Source: Candidatus Moraniibacteriota bacterium (lineage in GTDB: Bacteria; Patescibacteriota; Minisyncoccia; CAIUEV01). From it: DNA of 9,518 bases. Below are positions 1 to 6,831 of this stretch, piece after piece. The first letter of the stretch is position 1; the number at the start of each line of letters is the position of its first letter. Location of the stretch: positions 1 to 9,518 of the forward strand of contig VGKB01000030.1 in NCBI GenBank assembly GCA_016867255.1, read 5' to 3'. The position numbers and the translations under genes were made by a program. Below the pieces are notes generated by a model, which saw nothing but the letters and a program-made list of their open reading frames with translations, ran no database searches and had not been told where the DNA came from.

Positions 1-608
1 ATTATTTCCTCTCCTTCAGTCAATTGACCGTTAGCGGGTAATTCATTAAAAGCGATAATTTCTTCGGTTTTTCCGTTGTAACGTTTGGCAATCGTTTCAA
101 TTGTGTCCCCGGATTTAACGATATGGCGAACACCGGAAACCGGCAGGATAAATAATTGGTCTCCGGGATGGATCATATCAGCATTATCAAGGTCGTTTGC
201 CCAGAGAATGGTGTTGGAATTAATGCTGTATTTCTGGGCAATAGAACCAAGAGTGTCTCCTTCCTGGACGGCGTAGATAAAAACGTCTTCTTCTCCTGAA
301 GCGAATTCTTCGGGAGTGGGATTAGTTATGCCTACGGCCGCTTGATTAATGATGGTAGCTTTTTCCCCTTCTTGGCGTAATTTTTGCATTTCTTCCGGTG
401 AGATATTAAAAGCGGCATCGGCAATGGGAGCCAAGGTCAGGGAATGGAACACTTCCGGCTCGCGGTAGCTGTTGTTGGCGAAGATGACTGATTCATCTTC
501 TTTGGAGGTAAAATTTAGGAAGAAATACTGGAAGGAACTCTTATTGGCGAGGTTGGTGAAGGCGATAACCCCGGAGCAAATAATTACCAGGATTCTGGAA
601 AATTGCAT
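1..608 (-). CDS. LysM-domain envelope protein, C-terminus cut by window edge
   Basis: The frame reads from an ATG at 608 to the left edge with no stop, giving about 202 residues of a longer protein. Residues about 6-21 (ILVIICSGVIAFTNLA) form a hydrophobic signal or membrane-anchor segment. A variable linker follows. The first LysM repeat is at about 112-156 (YAVQEGDTLGSIAQKY, then WANDL and HPGDQLFILP). The second starts at about 161 (HIVKSGDTIETIAKRY, then FNELP) and is cut at about 202. LysM binds N-acetylglucosamine in peptidoglycan, so the protein probably acts at the cell wall. Such N-termini often precede an M23 peptidase domain in related bacteria, but that part is outside the window. 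The frame stays open upstream of the ATG to a stop at 810-812. The encoded extension (ending LHRRANWGK) looks protein-like but has no in-frame ATG or GTG, so the true start is uncertain. A GGGGG run lies just before the ATG. Confidence 0.88.
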   Translation of the reverse strand, partial: MQFSRILVIICSGVIAFTNLANKSSFQYFFLNFTSKEDESVIFANNSYREPEVFHSLTLAPIADAAFNISPEEMQKLRQEGEKATIINQAAVGITNPTPEEFASGEEDVFIYAVQEGDTLGSIAQKYSINSNTILWANDLDNADMIHPGDQLFILPVSGVRHIVKSGDTIETIAKRYNGKTEEIIAFNELPANGQLTEGEEI

Positions 609-756
609 TTTCCCCCAATTAGCCCTGCGATGTAAAAAGGGGCGGAGAAGCTCTGCAATCTTGTGTTGCCAGACTACGCCTTTTTCTCTAAATATTCTGC
701 CTATCCAGGAAGCTATTTTTTGGAAGTAAAACCTATTTTTGCTACGGATGGGAGGA

Positions 757-835
757 AAGTTAGAATTTGAAATTTGGAATTTGAAATCTCGGATGCAGTA
801 TTCCAAATTTCAAATTCTAACTTCTAATTTCTAAA
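757..835. repeat. AT-rich inverted repeat with 24-bp perfect arms plus 7-bp tandem repeats
   Basis: The arms at 757-780 and 800-823 are exact reverse complements (24 bp) around a 19-base spacer. The left arm contains GAATTTGAAATTTG at 763-776, partly repeated at 777-790. The right arm runs into three near-identical 7-mers, TTCTAAC, TTCTAAT and TTCTAAA, at 815-835. The element lies between the end of mscS and the LysM gene, both on the minus strand. No T-tract follows either arm, so it is not a textbook intrinsic terminator, although a transcript would fold strongly here. Similar TTTGAAATTTGGAATTTG-type intergenic repeats are, to my recollection, common in Parcubacteria genomes. That needs a genome-wide check. 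Confidence 0.75.
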
Positions 836-859
836 TTTAATTCAGGGTCAGCAAATTAT

Positions 860-1462
860 TTACTTAGCATATTTTTTTTCTTTGGCAACCCCCCCTGCCT
901 TTTTCAATACTGGACCGGAAGATAACACGGAGATAATTTTTACTTCTCCGTTAGGGATGATATGAAGGGATTGATTCTTTTCGCTGCGGAGGTAGGTTCG
1001 CCTTAGGGTCATCTTTTCAACTCGTCCGGCCACCCCGCCGATTTTTACTTTGTCCCCCTCGGTGTAATTCCCTTCCAAAAAAATGAAGACTCCTCCAACA
1101 ATGTCTTTCATTAAGTTTTGGGAGCCCAAGCCAATTGCTAGCCCAAGGATACCAGCTCCGGTAAGCAGAGGGGCAATATTATACTTCAGATCTGAAAGTA
1201 TGGTTAAGATTAGGATTAACGCGATGACTATCCCGCCGAGACGTTCTATGAGCACTATCCAAGCGTTTATTTGCCTCTCGCGGGACAAAGAGGCCTTGGC
1301 TCGCGAGACGATTTGGCGAAGCATGGTCCCAATCCAGTAACGAACAAAAAAGGTAAAGACTAAATAAGCCGCTATTGCAATAACAAGAGCAATTAAAATT
1401 CTTAAGAACTCTTCGGAGAGAAAAAATTGTTGTAAGCTGGTGTCTAGCGGCAGGAAGTCCAT
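860..1462 (-). CDS. mscS: Short MscS-family mechanosensitive channel
   Basis: This 200-residue membrane protein belongs to the small-conductance mechanosensitive channel family, whose members release solutes when membrane tension rises on osmotic downshock. Hydrophobic helices lie at about 20-40 and 74-92. The pore-lining helix at about 97-129 has the family pattern of packed Gly and Ala (LLTGAGILGLAIGLGSQN, then KDIVGG). The beta domain follows at about 130-178 (FLEGNYTEGDKVKIGG, then LHIIPNGEV). The protein ends soon after, so the C-terminal alpha/beta vestibule of E. coli MscS (286 residues) is missing. All three downstream minus-strand frames stop within about 35 bases of the G7 run at 889-895, so a frameshift is not hiding that domain. 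The ATG at 1462 is preceded by a perfect TATAAT box only 8 bases away. Channel identity is secure; gating properties are not predictable. Confidence 0.9.
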   Translation of the reverse strand: MDFLPLDTSLQQFFLSEEFLRILIALVIAIAAYLVFTFFVRYWIGTMLRQIVSRAKASLSRERQINAWIVLIERLGGIVIALILILTILSDLKYNIAPLLTGAGILGLAIGLGSQNLMKDIVGGVFIFLEGNYTEGDKVKIGGVAGRVEKMTLRRTYLRSEKNQSLHIIPNGEVKIISVLSSGPVLKKAGGVAKEKKYAK

Positions 1463-1470
1463 AGGGGTAA

Positions 1471-1498
1471 ATTATAAAGTACAAGGCACAAAGAACAA
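1471..1498 (-). promoter_or_regulatory. Candidate mscS promoter, possibly giving a leaderless mRNA
   Basis: On the minus strand, a perfect TATAAT occupies 1476-1471. A weak -35 candidate TTGTTC (1498-1493) sits 16 bases upstream. Only 8 bases separate the TATAAT from the mscS ATG at 1462, so transcription starting at the usual 6-8 bases downstream would begin at or next to the start codon. No Shine-Dalgarno sequence is present between them. Confidence 0.45.
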
Positions 1499-1580
1499 AA
1501 AATTACAAATTTCATTCCTATGCTATGCTTGAGCAGCTCTTTAGCCGGCTGGATCCTAAATTCTAATTTAAATTAAAAAT

Positions 1581-2054
1581 ATGATTTTAACCACCCATTT
1601 TGTCACCGGTTCCGCCGTAGCCAGTCTGACTGATAATTCTTTGTTAGTTATTACTATCTCGGTAGTCCTGCATTTTTTACTGGATATGATTCCCCATTGG
1701 GAATACATCACCGAAGAGCTTGATTCAACGAAAGAATTAAAGAATTACCTGCCGCAACTTGCCATTGACATTCTCTTGGGGCCCCTGTTGGTCTCTGCTC
1801 TTTTTTGTTATTTTTTTGGCTTTAATCCGGAAAAAATGTTTTGGCTTTTCGGAGGTGGTTTTTTCGGAGTTTTGCCGGACGGACTTACCTTTCTTGGAGC
1901 AGTTTTTCCCCAGAACAAGGTCCTTAGGCGATTATATTATTTTCACTGTTGGATACAACCAAAGAAAGTGTTGGGATGGCAATTAGGGATTTTAACACAG
2001 CTGATTATCGTAGCGGTTGCGCTGTACGTCATTGCACAAGGTATTTTTCTTTGA
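1581..2054 (+). CDS. YdjM/DUF457-like inner-membrane putative metal-dependent hydrolase
   Basis: This 157-residue protein has about four hydrophobic segments. It carries the histidine/aspartate signature of the YdjM (LexA-binding, inner-membrane putative hydrolase; DUF457-like) group. His6 is in the N-terminal THFVTG. His31, Asp35 and His39 are in HFLLDMIPHWE. Asp63 lies in a later helix, Asp100 in LPDGLTF, and His122 in FHCWIQ. The pattern suggests metal ligands at the membrane face; the substrate and reaction are unknown even for the better-known relatives. The ATG is preceded only by an AT-rich stretch with no ribosome binding site. The protein starts directly at the conserved THF motif, which supports this start. 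It ends with TGA. A 116-base gap separates it from the Mur ligase downstream, so co-transcription is possible but not evident. Family assignment is moderately sure; function is unassigned. Confidence 0.7.
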   Translation: MILTTHFVTGSAVASLTDNSLLVITISVVLHFLLDMIPHWEYITEELDSTKELKNYLPQLAIDILLGPLLVSALFCYFFGFNPEKMFWLFGGGFFGVLPDGLTFLGAVFPQNKVLRRLYYFHCWIQPKKVLGWQLGILTQLIIVAVALYVIAQGIFL

Positions 2055-2170
2055 CCGGGTCGCGGGGAGAATCGGTAATTCTTGCCAAAAGAGTAGGAAT
2101 AAGATAAAAAGCAGTAAGCGTGTTGATTAATGAGGTGATTTTTGTAATCCTAAATGTGTAATAAACAGTA

Positions 2171-3484
2171 ATGAAAAGTTTTATCGTAAATAAAATATTG
2201 ATCCCCTACCTTGCCTGGTGTGCCAAGAAAATTATTAAATTAAACCGCCCCAAAATTATCGGGGTGACCGGCAGTGTGGGGAAATCAAGCGCCAAGGAAG
2301 CTATTTATCTGGTCTTAAAAAATAGATATCCGATTAGGAAAAACCTCGGGAATTTAAACAATGAGATAGGCCTGCCTTTAGCAATAATTGGCGATATTGA
2401 TCCTAAAAGCAATATTTTCAAGTGGTTGAAAGTGATGCTATGGGGTCTTTGGGGAGCTTTTATAAAATCAGCGCGGTATCCCAAAATATTGGTTTTAGAG
2501 ATGGCGGTTGATCGACCGGGCAACATGAAATATCTAACTTCACTTGCCCCTCCCGATATTGGAGTGATAACTGCAATCGGAGTTTCCCATTTAGAGTTTT
2601 TCAAAAACCAAAAGAAAATCCTTAAGGAAAAGATCCAGATTTTTAAAGGATTGCCCAGTGATGGAGTAGCGATTATTAATAACGATGATTTTTATTTACG
2701 GTCCGTAAAAAGTCAGCTGGCAGTGAAGACTATTACTTACGGCTTCCGAAAGGGTTCAGACATACAAGCTCAGGAAGTAAGAATTGGTGGCGGGAGTGAG
2801 TTGGGGGAAGGAATCAGTTTAGCCCAAGGCGCGATGCTTAGGGTGAGCTTTAATACTATTTTTTTGCCGTTGGCGTTGGCTAACGTTATCAGTAAAGCTC
2901 ACATTTACGCGGCACTGGCCGCTATGGCCGTGGGAGTGCATTTTAAGGTGAATCTGGTAGAAGTGGCAGAGATACTTAGAGATTTTCGACCATTGCCAGG
3001 GAGAGTCCAGCTTGTCAGGGGGAAAAGAGGCAATTTAATTATTGATGACACTTATAACTCCTCTCCCCAATCAGTGAAAGATGCTCTGGAAACTCTCGCT
3101 TTGGTAAAATCCAAGAAAAAAACGGTAATTTTGGGCGATATGTTAGAGTTGGGGCCGGTTGAAGAGCCAGCCCACCGGGAGCTGGCCAGGTTAATAAAGC
3201 CGGTAGCTGGAAAAGTCGTCCTGGTTGGCAAAAGGACTCTTGCTACCCACCGGGAATTGCGCCGGCTGGGCTTTCCTAAAGATAAGATTTTCCATTATAA
3301 GATAGCGACGGCGCTCCGGGGAAAAATCAAAAAGATTGTCGGAAGCGGAGAAGTAATTTTAATTAAAGGGTCTCAGGGCCTTCGCATGGAGAAAATTACC
3401 GAGCTTTTGGTGCCGAAGAAGGAACGGTTCCGCCTGCCTCGCCAAAATGCCGAGTGGAAAAATAAACCGGTAAATGAGGTGTAA
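2171..3484 (+). CDS. murF: MurF-like Mur ligase lacking the N-terminal substrate domain
   Basis: MurF is an ATP-dependent cytoplasmic ligase that adds D-Ala-D-Ala to UDP-MurNAc-tripeptide in peptidoglycan synthesis. The 437-residue product has the Mur ligase P-loop GVTGSVGKSS at 31-40, then NNEIGLPLAIIG. Glu110 is in LEMAVDRPGN and His140 in GVSHLEFF. Lys154 (KIQIF) aligns with the carbamylated lysine of the family. The C-terminal domain begins near LPGRVQLVRGKRG and has IDDTYNSSPQSV at 291-302. This motif and the overall order fit MurF best among Mur ligases. The P-loop comes about 75 residues earlier than in E. coli MurF: the N-terminal UDP-substrate domain is replaced by about 30 residues of hydrophobic and basic sequence. 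No Shine-Dalgarno site precedes the ATG; TGTAAT at 2157-2162 is a possible -10 box. The gene ends 23 bases before prfA, suggesting one transcript. Confidence 0.82.
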   Translation: MKSFIVNKILIPYLAWCAKKIIKLNRPKIIGVTGSVGKSSAKEAIYLVLKNRYPIRKNLGNLNNEIGLPLAIIGDIDPKSNIFKWLKVMLWGLWGAFIKSARYPKILVLEMAVDRPGNMKYLTSLAPPDIGVITAIGVSHLEFFKNQKKILKEKIQIFKGLPSDGVAIINNDDFYLRSVKSQLAVKTITYGFRKGSDIQAQEVRIGGGSELGEGISLAQGAMLRVSFNTIFLPLALANVISKAHIYAALAAMAVGVHFKVNLVEVAEILRDFRPLPGRVQLVRGKRGNLIIDDTYNSSPQSVKDALETLALVKSKKKTVILGDMLELGPVEEPAHRELARLIKPVAGKVVLVGKRTLATHRELRRLGFPKDKIFHYKIATALRGKIKKIVGSGEVILIKGSQGLRMEKITELLVPKKERFRLPRQNAEWKNKPVNEV

Positions 3485-3507
3485 AAAATAGTACTAAGTA
3501 CTTATTT

Positions 3508-4539
3508 ATGTTTAAAGACGAATACCAAAAAGCCAAACACCGGGTCATTGAAATAGAGAAGCAATTCAACGATCCCAAAGTCTCAGCCAACGTAGAGCGG
3601 ATAAAGGAATTGACCAAGGAGCACAGGGAGCTCAAAGAATTAACCCAAAAGGTTGAAGAATTGAATCATTTAGAAAAAGAGTTGGCAGGAAACCAGAGAT
3701 TGCTGCAGGAGGAGAGTGATGAAGAACTACTAAATTTAATTGAAAGGGAAGATTATAATTTGAAGCAGAAAATAAGTGATCAACAGAAAGAAATCGCTCG
3801 GCTGATTATGCCGCCCGATCCTGACGATTCACGTAATGTAATTTTGGAGATTCGCTCCGGCGCCGGCGGGGAGGAAGCGGCTCTTTTTGCGGCAGATCTC
3901 TTCCGCGCCTATCTTCTTTTTGCGGGTGGTATTGGCTGGAAGGTGGAAATTGTTAATCAAAGCCGCAGCAGCTTGGGCGGCTTGAAAGAGGTTATCGCCT
4001 TGATAACCGGTGGACAAGTTTATAGGTTATTAAAGAATGAATCGGGAGTTCATCGCGTTCAGCGTATTCCCGCTACGGAAAAGAGTGGCCGGGTTCACAC
4101 CTCAACTATTACCGTGGCGGTTCTTCCCGAAGCGGAAGAATCGGATATCGTTATTAACCCCCAGGATCTGAAGGTGGATGTCTTTCGCTCTTCCGGTCCG
4201 GGTGGGCAAAGCGTCAATACGACCGATTCAGCCGTTCGCGTTACCCATATCCCCTCCGGGACGGTGATAACCTGCCAAGATCAAAAATCCCAGCATAAAA
4301 ATAAAGAAAAGGCCCTGAAGGTGCTTAACGCAAGACTTAGGGCTCTTGAAAAAGAAAAGCAGCGCCGGGAAGTGTCAGATATACGATCTTCCCAAATTGG
4401 TACCGGTGACCGCTCGGAAAAGATCCGCACTTACAATTACCCTCAAAATCGTATTACCGATCATCGCCTCAAAAAGTCTTGGCATAACCTTGAGGAGATT
4501 ATGCAAGGCAGGATGGGAGAAATAATAGAAAGCTTCTGA
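3508..4539 (+). CDS. prfA: Peptide chain release factor 1
   Basis: Release factor 1 recognises UAA and UAG in the ribosomal A site and triggers hydrolysis of the finished peptide from tRNA. The 343-residue protein has a charged helical N-terminal domain (about 1-100) and then RSGAGGEEAALFAADLFRAY at 116-135. The stop-codon recognition tripeptide Pro-Ala-Thr is at 188-190 in GVHRVQRIPATEKSGRVHTS. Having PxT rather than the SPF of RF2 makes this RF1. The catalytic GGQ is at 232-234 (SSGPGGQSVNTTDSAV). It is slightly shorter than E. coli RF1 (360), mainly at the N-terminus. The gene itself ends in TGA, so a separate RF2 must exist elsewhere. It follows the MurF-like gene by 23 bases that hold a small palindrome (AGTAC-taa-GTACT, 3490-3502) and no Shine-Dalgarno sequence. 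Confidence 0.97.
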   Translation: MFKDEYQKAKHRVIEIEKQFNDPKVSANVERIKELTKEHRELKELTQKVEELNHLEKELAGNQRLLQEESDEELLNLIEREDYNLKQKISDQQKEIARLIMPPDPDDSRNVILEIRSGAGGEEAALFAADLFRAYLLFAGGIGWKVEIVNQSRSSLGGLKEVIALITGGQVYRLLKNESGVHRVQRIPATEKSGRVHTSTITVAVLPEAEESDIVINPQDLKVDVFRSSGPGGQSVNTTDSAVRVTHIPSGTVITCQDQKSQHKNKEKALKVLNARLRALEKEKQRREVSDIRSSQIGTGDRSEKIRTYNYPQNRITDHRLKKSWHNLEEIMQGRMGEIIESF

Positions 4540-4570
4540 AAAAAATTATTGCCGGGAGCCAAAATTTTTT
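4540..4570. terminator. Possible bidirectional AT-rich hairpin between convergent genes
   Basis: AAAAAATT at 4540-4547 pairs with AATTTTTT at 4563-4570 around a 15-base loop that includes GCCGGGAGCC. It fills the 29-base gap between the convergent stops of prfA and the solute-binding protein, touching the latter's stop codon. A stem made only of A:T pairs is weak, but the position and symmetry suit termination from either side. Confidence 0.3.
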
Positions 4571-5993
4571 AATACTGCTCTTCTTTGAGTTTTTTCATCA
4601 AGAGGTATCCTTCTTGCACCATTTGTTGACTGGCGATGGAGGAAGCCTCCGCCGGAGATATTCTCTGATCAACGATTGAATCAATGGCGTCTTCAAAGAT
4701 TTTGCCGGTGCGGGCGTTATTGGCTTGGGGAAAACTGGTAGAGTATAACGCTTGGTCGGCAAAGACGCCCAGCCAAGGATCTTCCTTCTGTTTGTCAATC
4801 ACGTCCAAGCGAGCGGACACTCGGCCGGTGGTCTGGGAATATTGCTCTGCCTGATCTTTAGCGGTCAAAAATTTAAGGAAGTCCCAGCATTCAATTGCCT
4901 TTTGGCCGGTGGCTTGTTTGGAAACCGCAAAGGCCCAATAGGATCCGAAGTTCACTGGCTTCTTTATGTTTTCACTTATTTGGGGGAGCGAAGCGATCCC
5001 AAAATTTAGGTTAGGGGCTTTGGATTGAATGGTGCTAATCCGGTGGGAGTAATTAATCATCATTCCCACTCTTCCAGAGATAAAAGAATCAACGGAAAGC
5101 CATTGTTCTTTGTTCCAGGTGTAAGATTTTTGGCCGCGGTCGGAAAACTTGGTAAAGAAGGCCAGAGCGTATTCCCCCGGGGAGAAGGAAGTATTATCAC
5201 TGCTTGTGATGCGGGAATCAAAGACCGGCTCAAGATTATCGTTTACTATCGGCGTTCCCATTTGCAGCATCAAGGCCGACAGGATGTCTGGCGAACGATC
5301 TACGTTTTTACCGTAGCCGATGGCCGCGCCGGCGATCTTTATCCCGCCGAACTCATCAATGTTGGTTATGCGGGAAACATAGGATTCAAAATTGGTAATG
5401 TATTTTTCAAATTGCTGCCAGGTCCAATTTTTGGGAGGGGGAGCTAGTCCGGCCAGATTGAACAAATCGCGGTTGTAATAAACAGCCAAGTTGTCATTCC
5501 AGAGGGGAACGGCGTAGATTTTTTCCACCCCGTCCGAATCTTTATAGACCAAATCTTTTTTGGCTATCGGGACAAATGCCTCCTGATAATCACGGAGAGT
5601 CATTATCTTTGGTTTTTTCTGCTTTACTAACTCATCATTAACGCTGTCCAGCGGCAGCATTTTGTCTTTTTGGGCGGGCACCCAAGTATTGTTAATCATA
5701 AAAATGTCGGGACCGGCGCCGGCCGCCAAGGCCTGAACGACCTCTCTTATGTAATCGTAACATTCCGACTCGTTGCAGGCCAGCTTGCGGTAGTTAATCT
5801 GCTTGACGTTGCGGTGTTGATCTTTGTAGGCGGAAATAATCTTATCGTAAACCTCTGATTCGTCCCAAAGCCCCCAGATGGTTATTTTGTCAACGGAGGG
5901 AGCGGGCGCCTTTTTACAGCCGCAGCCGGAAAGGAATATTCCTGATATTAGCGTAAGCCCAATAAAAACAATAGTTTTTTTGTATTTTTGCAT
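4569..5993 (-). CDS. Extracellular solute-binding lipoprotein, family 1 (sugar ABC type)
   Basis: Family 1 solute-binding proteins capture sugars or similar ligands outside the membrane and hand them to an ABC importer. The chosen ATG at 5993 gives 474 residues starting MQKYKK, then a hydrophobic segment and the lipobox FLSGC, with Cys24 as the expected lipidated residue. The frame also opens from a TTG at 6026, adding 11 residues before the signal peptide; the ATG gives the more typical lipoprotein leader. Mature features include IWGLWDESEVYDKII, GAGPDIFMIN, AVYYNRDLFNLAG followed by NWTWQQFEKY, and late FGSYWAFAVSK and CWDFLKFLTA, all in the order usual for the family. It lies 37 bases downstream of rpmA on the same strand, so it is probably co-transcribed. 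No permease or ATPase gene is nearby, so the ligand and the transporter partner are unknown. Modification by the Lgt encoded in this window would fit. Confidence 0.88.
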   Translation of the reverse strand: MQKYKKTIVFIGLTLISGIFLSGCGCKKAPAPSVDKITIWGLWDESEVYDKIISAYKDQHRNVKQINYRKLACNESECYDYIREVVQALAAGAGPDIFMINNTWVPAQKDKMLPLDSVNDELVKQKKPKIMTLRDYQEAFVPIAKKDLVYKDSDGVEKIYAVPLWNDNLAVYYNRDLFNLAGLAPPPKNWTWQQFEKYITNFESYVSRITNIDEFGGIKIAGAAIGYGKNVDRSPDILSALMLQMGTPIVNDNLEPVFDSRITSSDNTSFSPGEYALAFFTKFSDRGQKSYTWNKEQWLSVDSFISGRVGMMINYSHRISTIQSKAPNLNFGIASLPQISENIKKPVNFGSYWAFAVSKQATGQKAIECWDFLKFLTAKDQAEQYSQTTGRVSARLDVIDKQKEDPWLGVFADQALYSTSFPQANNARTGKIFEDAIDSIVDQRISPAEASSIASQQMVQEGYLLMKKLKEEQY

Positions 5994-6030
5994 TTTTGTA
6001 TTTGAATGAAAATTAATAAATAGCAAACGA

Positions 6031-6306
6031 TTAGCTTTCGATTGTAAGAATCACGCTTTTCTTAACTCTTCCATCGTAGCTCCTCTTTTTTCTTTTTATA
6101 AAACGTACAATGCCGGCTTTTAAAGCGTATAAAGTGTCGTCTTTTCCCGTTTTGACGTTCTTCCCCGCGCGGAATTTGCTGCCTCTCTGACGGACCAGAA
6201 TATCACCGGGGGAGACTTTTTGTTGGCTGAATTTTTTTACTCCCAGTCGCTTGGAGATACTGTCTCTTCCTAAGCGGGTGGATCCTCCCGCCTTCCTGTG
6301 AGCCAT
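6031..6306 (-). CDS. rpmA: 50S ribosomal protein bL27
   Basis: bL27 sits near the peptidyl transferase centre of the large subunit, where its N-terminal tail reaches the tRNA ends. The 91-residue product starts MAHRKAGGSTRLGRDSISKR and continues with GDILVRQRGSKFRAGKNV and a GKDDTLYAL motif, all diagnostic of the family. The mature tail begins right after Met1, with no cleavable Firmicutes-type N-terminal extension. A basic C-terminus (RFIKRKKRSYDGRVKKS) follows. In many bacteria rpmA is preceded by rplU (bL21); here the upstream neighbour is the divergent rbfA. The solute-binding protein gene follows 37 bases downstream. There is no Shine-Dalgarno site before the ATG at 6306. Confidence 0.97.
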   Translation of the reverse strand: MAHRKAGGSTRLGRDSISKRLGVKKFSQQKVSPGDILVRQRGSKFRAGKNVKTGKDDTLYALKAGIVRFIKRKKRSYDGRVKKSVILTIES

Positions 6307-6442
6307 ATAAGTGAATTAACGATAATAAAATTGGCTGTTAAACCCATTTTTTTTATATTACAAAAAAAATATAAATGCAAAAAGATTCGGCTCTTTCAAC
6401 ATATTTAAAAATGGGTTAATATGAACTTAACATTTACACACA
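6307..6442. promoter_or_regulatory. Divergent rpmA/rbfA promoter region with inverted repeat
   Basis: This 136-base AT-rich spacer must hold both promoters. AACCCATTTTT at 6341-6351 is the exact reverse complement of AAAAATGGGTT at 6407-6417. A T8 run (6347-6354) also faces an A8 run (6362-6369). For rbfA, candidate -10 boxes are TAATAT (6417-6422) and TAACAT (6428-6433); the second has TTAAAA 17 bases upstream and would leave almost no leader. For rpmA, TATTAT, TTAATT and a TTAACA-like -35 lie on the minus strand, but none makes a convincing pair. No coding sequence is seen here. Confidence 0.35.
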
Positions 6443-6802
6443 ATGAAAAAAAGCTTTAGTCGGTTAGACCGAGTGAATTCTCTTCTTTACAGGGAAATTT
6501 CTGGGTTAATCGCGAAAGATTTTGGACGGGATGGCGATCAGGGGAGAGACGTTTTAATTAACTTAAGTAAAGTTGAAACAAGCAAGGATCTCGGAGAATC
6601 AAGAATATTTTTTACGGTCTTGCCGGAAGCGGAAGAAAGGAAAATCCAAGTGGCTTTGAACAGGAAAGCTTCTGAGTGGCAAAGGGTGATTGGAGAAAGA
6701 TTAGTCCTTAAGCGCAAGCCAAAGCTAAGGTTTATCTTGGACGCAGGCATAAAAAATGCAATTAAGGTGGAGGAGATATTGAGCCAGATAAGGGCCGAAT
6801 AA
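6443..6802 (+). CDS. rbfA: Ribosome-binding factor A
   Basis: RbfA is a small KH-like protein that binds the 30S subunit late in assembly and helps 16S rRNA 5'-end maturation and cold adaptation. The 119-residue product matches the family in order. It has the N-terminal helix RLDRVNSLLYREISGLI, the central strand with KVETSKDLGESRIFFTVL, the helix NRKASEWQRVIGERL, and the C-terminal KRKPKLRFILDAGIKNAIKVEEIL. The KPKLRFILD block corresponds to the conserved PxLRFxxD motif. Length is normal for the family. It diverges from rpmA, grouping two ribosome genes around one promoter region, and is followed 61 bases later by the PilM-PilN gene on the same strand. No Shine-Dalgarno sequence precedes the ATG. 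Confidence 0.92.
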   Translation: MKKSFSRLDRVNSLLYREISGLIAKDFGRDGDQGRDVLINLSKVETSKDLGESRIFFTVLPEAEERKIQVALNRKASEWQRVIGERLVLKRKPKLRFILDAGIKNAIKVEEILSQIRAE

Positions 6803-6831
6803 ATATAAGTCCCAAAAATATTAAAAAGTCT

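Noticed and set aside
757..823. The same inverted repeat as an intrinsic terminator for mscS
   Set aside because: On the minus strand the second arm is followed by TCCTCCC rather than a T-tract. Some terminator-like action is still possible, but the sequence does not show it.
757..835. AT-rich repeats read as a CRISPR array
   Set aside because: There are two inverted arms and short adjoining 7-mers, not regularly spaced direct repeats with unique spacers, and no cas genes are present.
889..895. C7 run near the mscS 3' end as a possible frameshift hiding a C-terminal domain
   Set aside because: All three minus-strand frames stop within about 35 bases after the run, so no domain could be restored.
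1179..1484. A 101-codon frame on the same strand as mscS
   Set aside because: It overlaps mscS out of frame, and the product is low in recognisable features; mscS fits the family throughout.
5025..5447. A 140-codon open frame on the plus strand
   Set aside because: It is antisense to the solute-binding protein, whose frame carries a signal peptide, lipobox and family motifs. The antisense product shows no recognisable motif.
5994..6026. TTG start at 6026 for the solute-binding protein
   Set aside because: It adds 11 residues ahead of a normal lipoprotein leader and begins only 4 bases after the rpmA stop; the ATG at 5993 gives a typical signal peptide.
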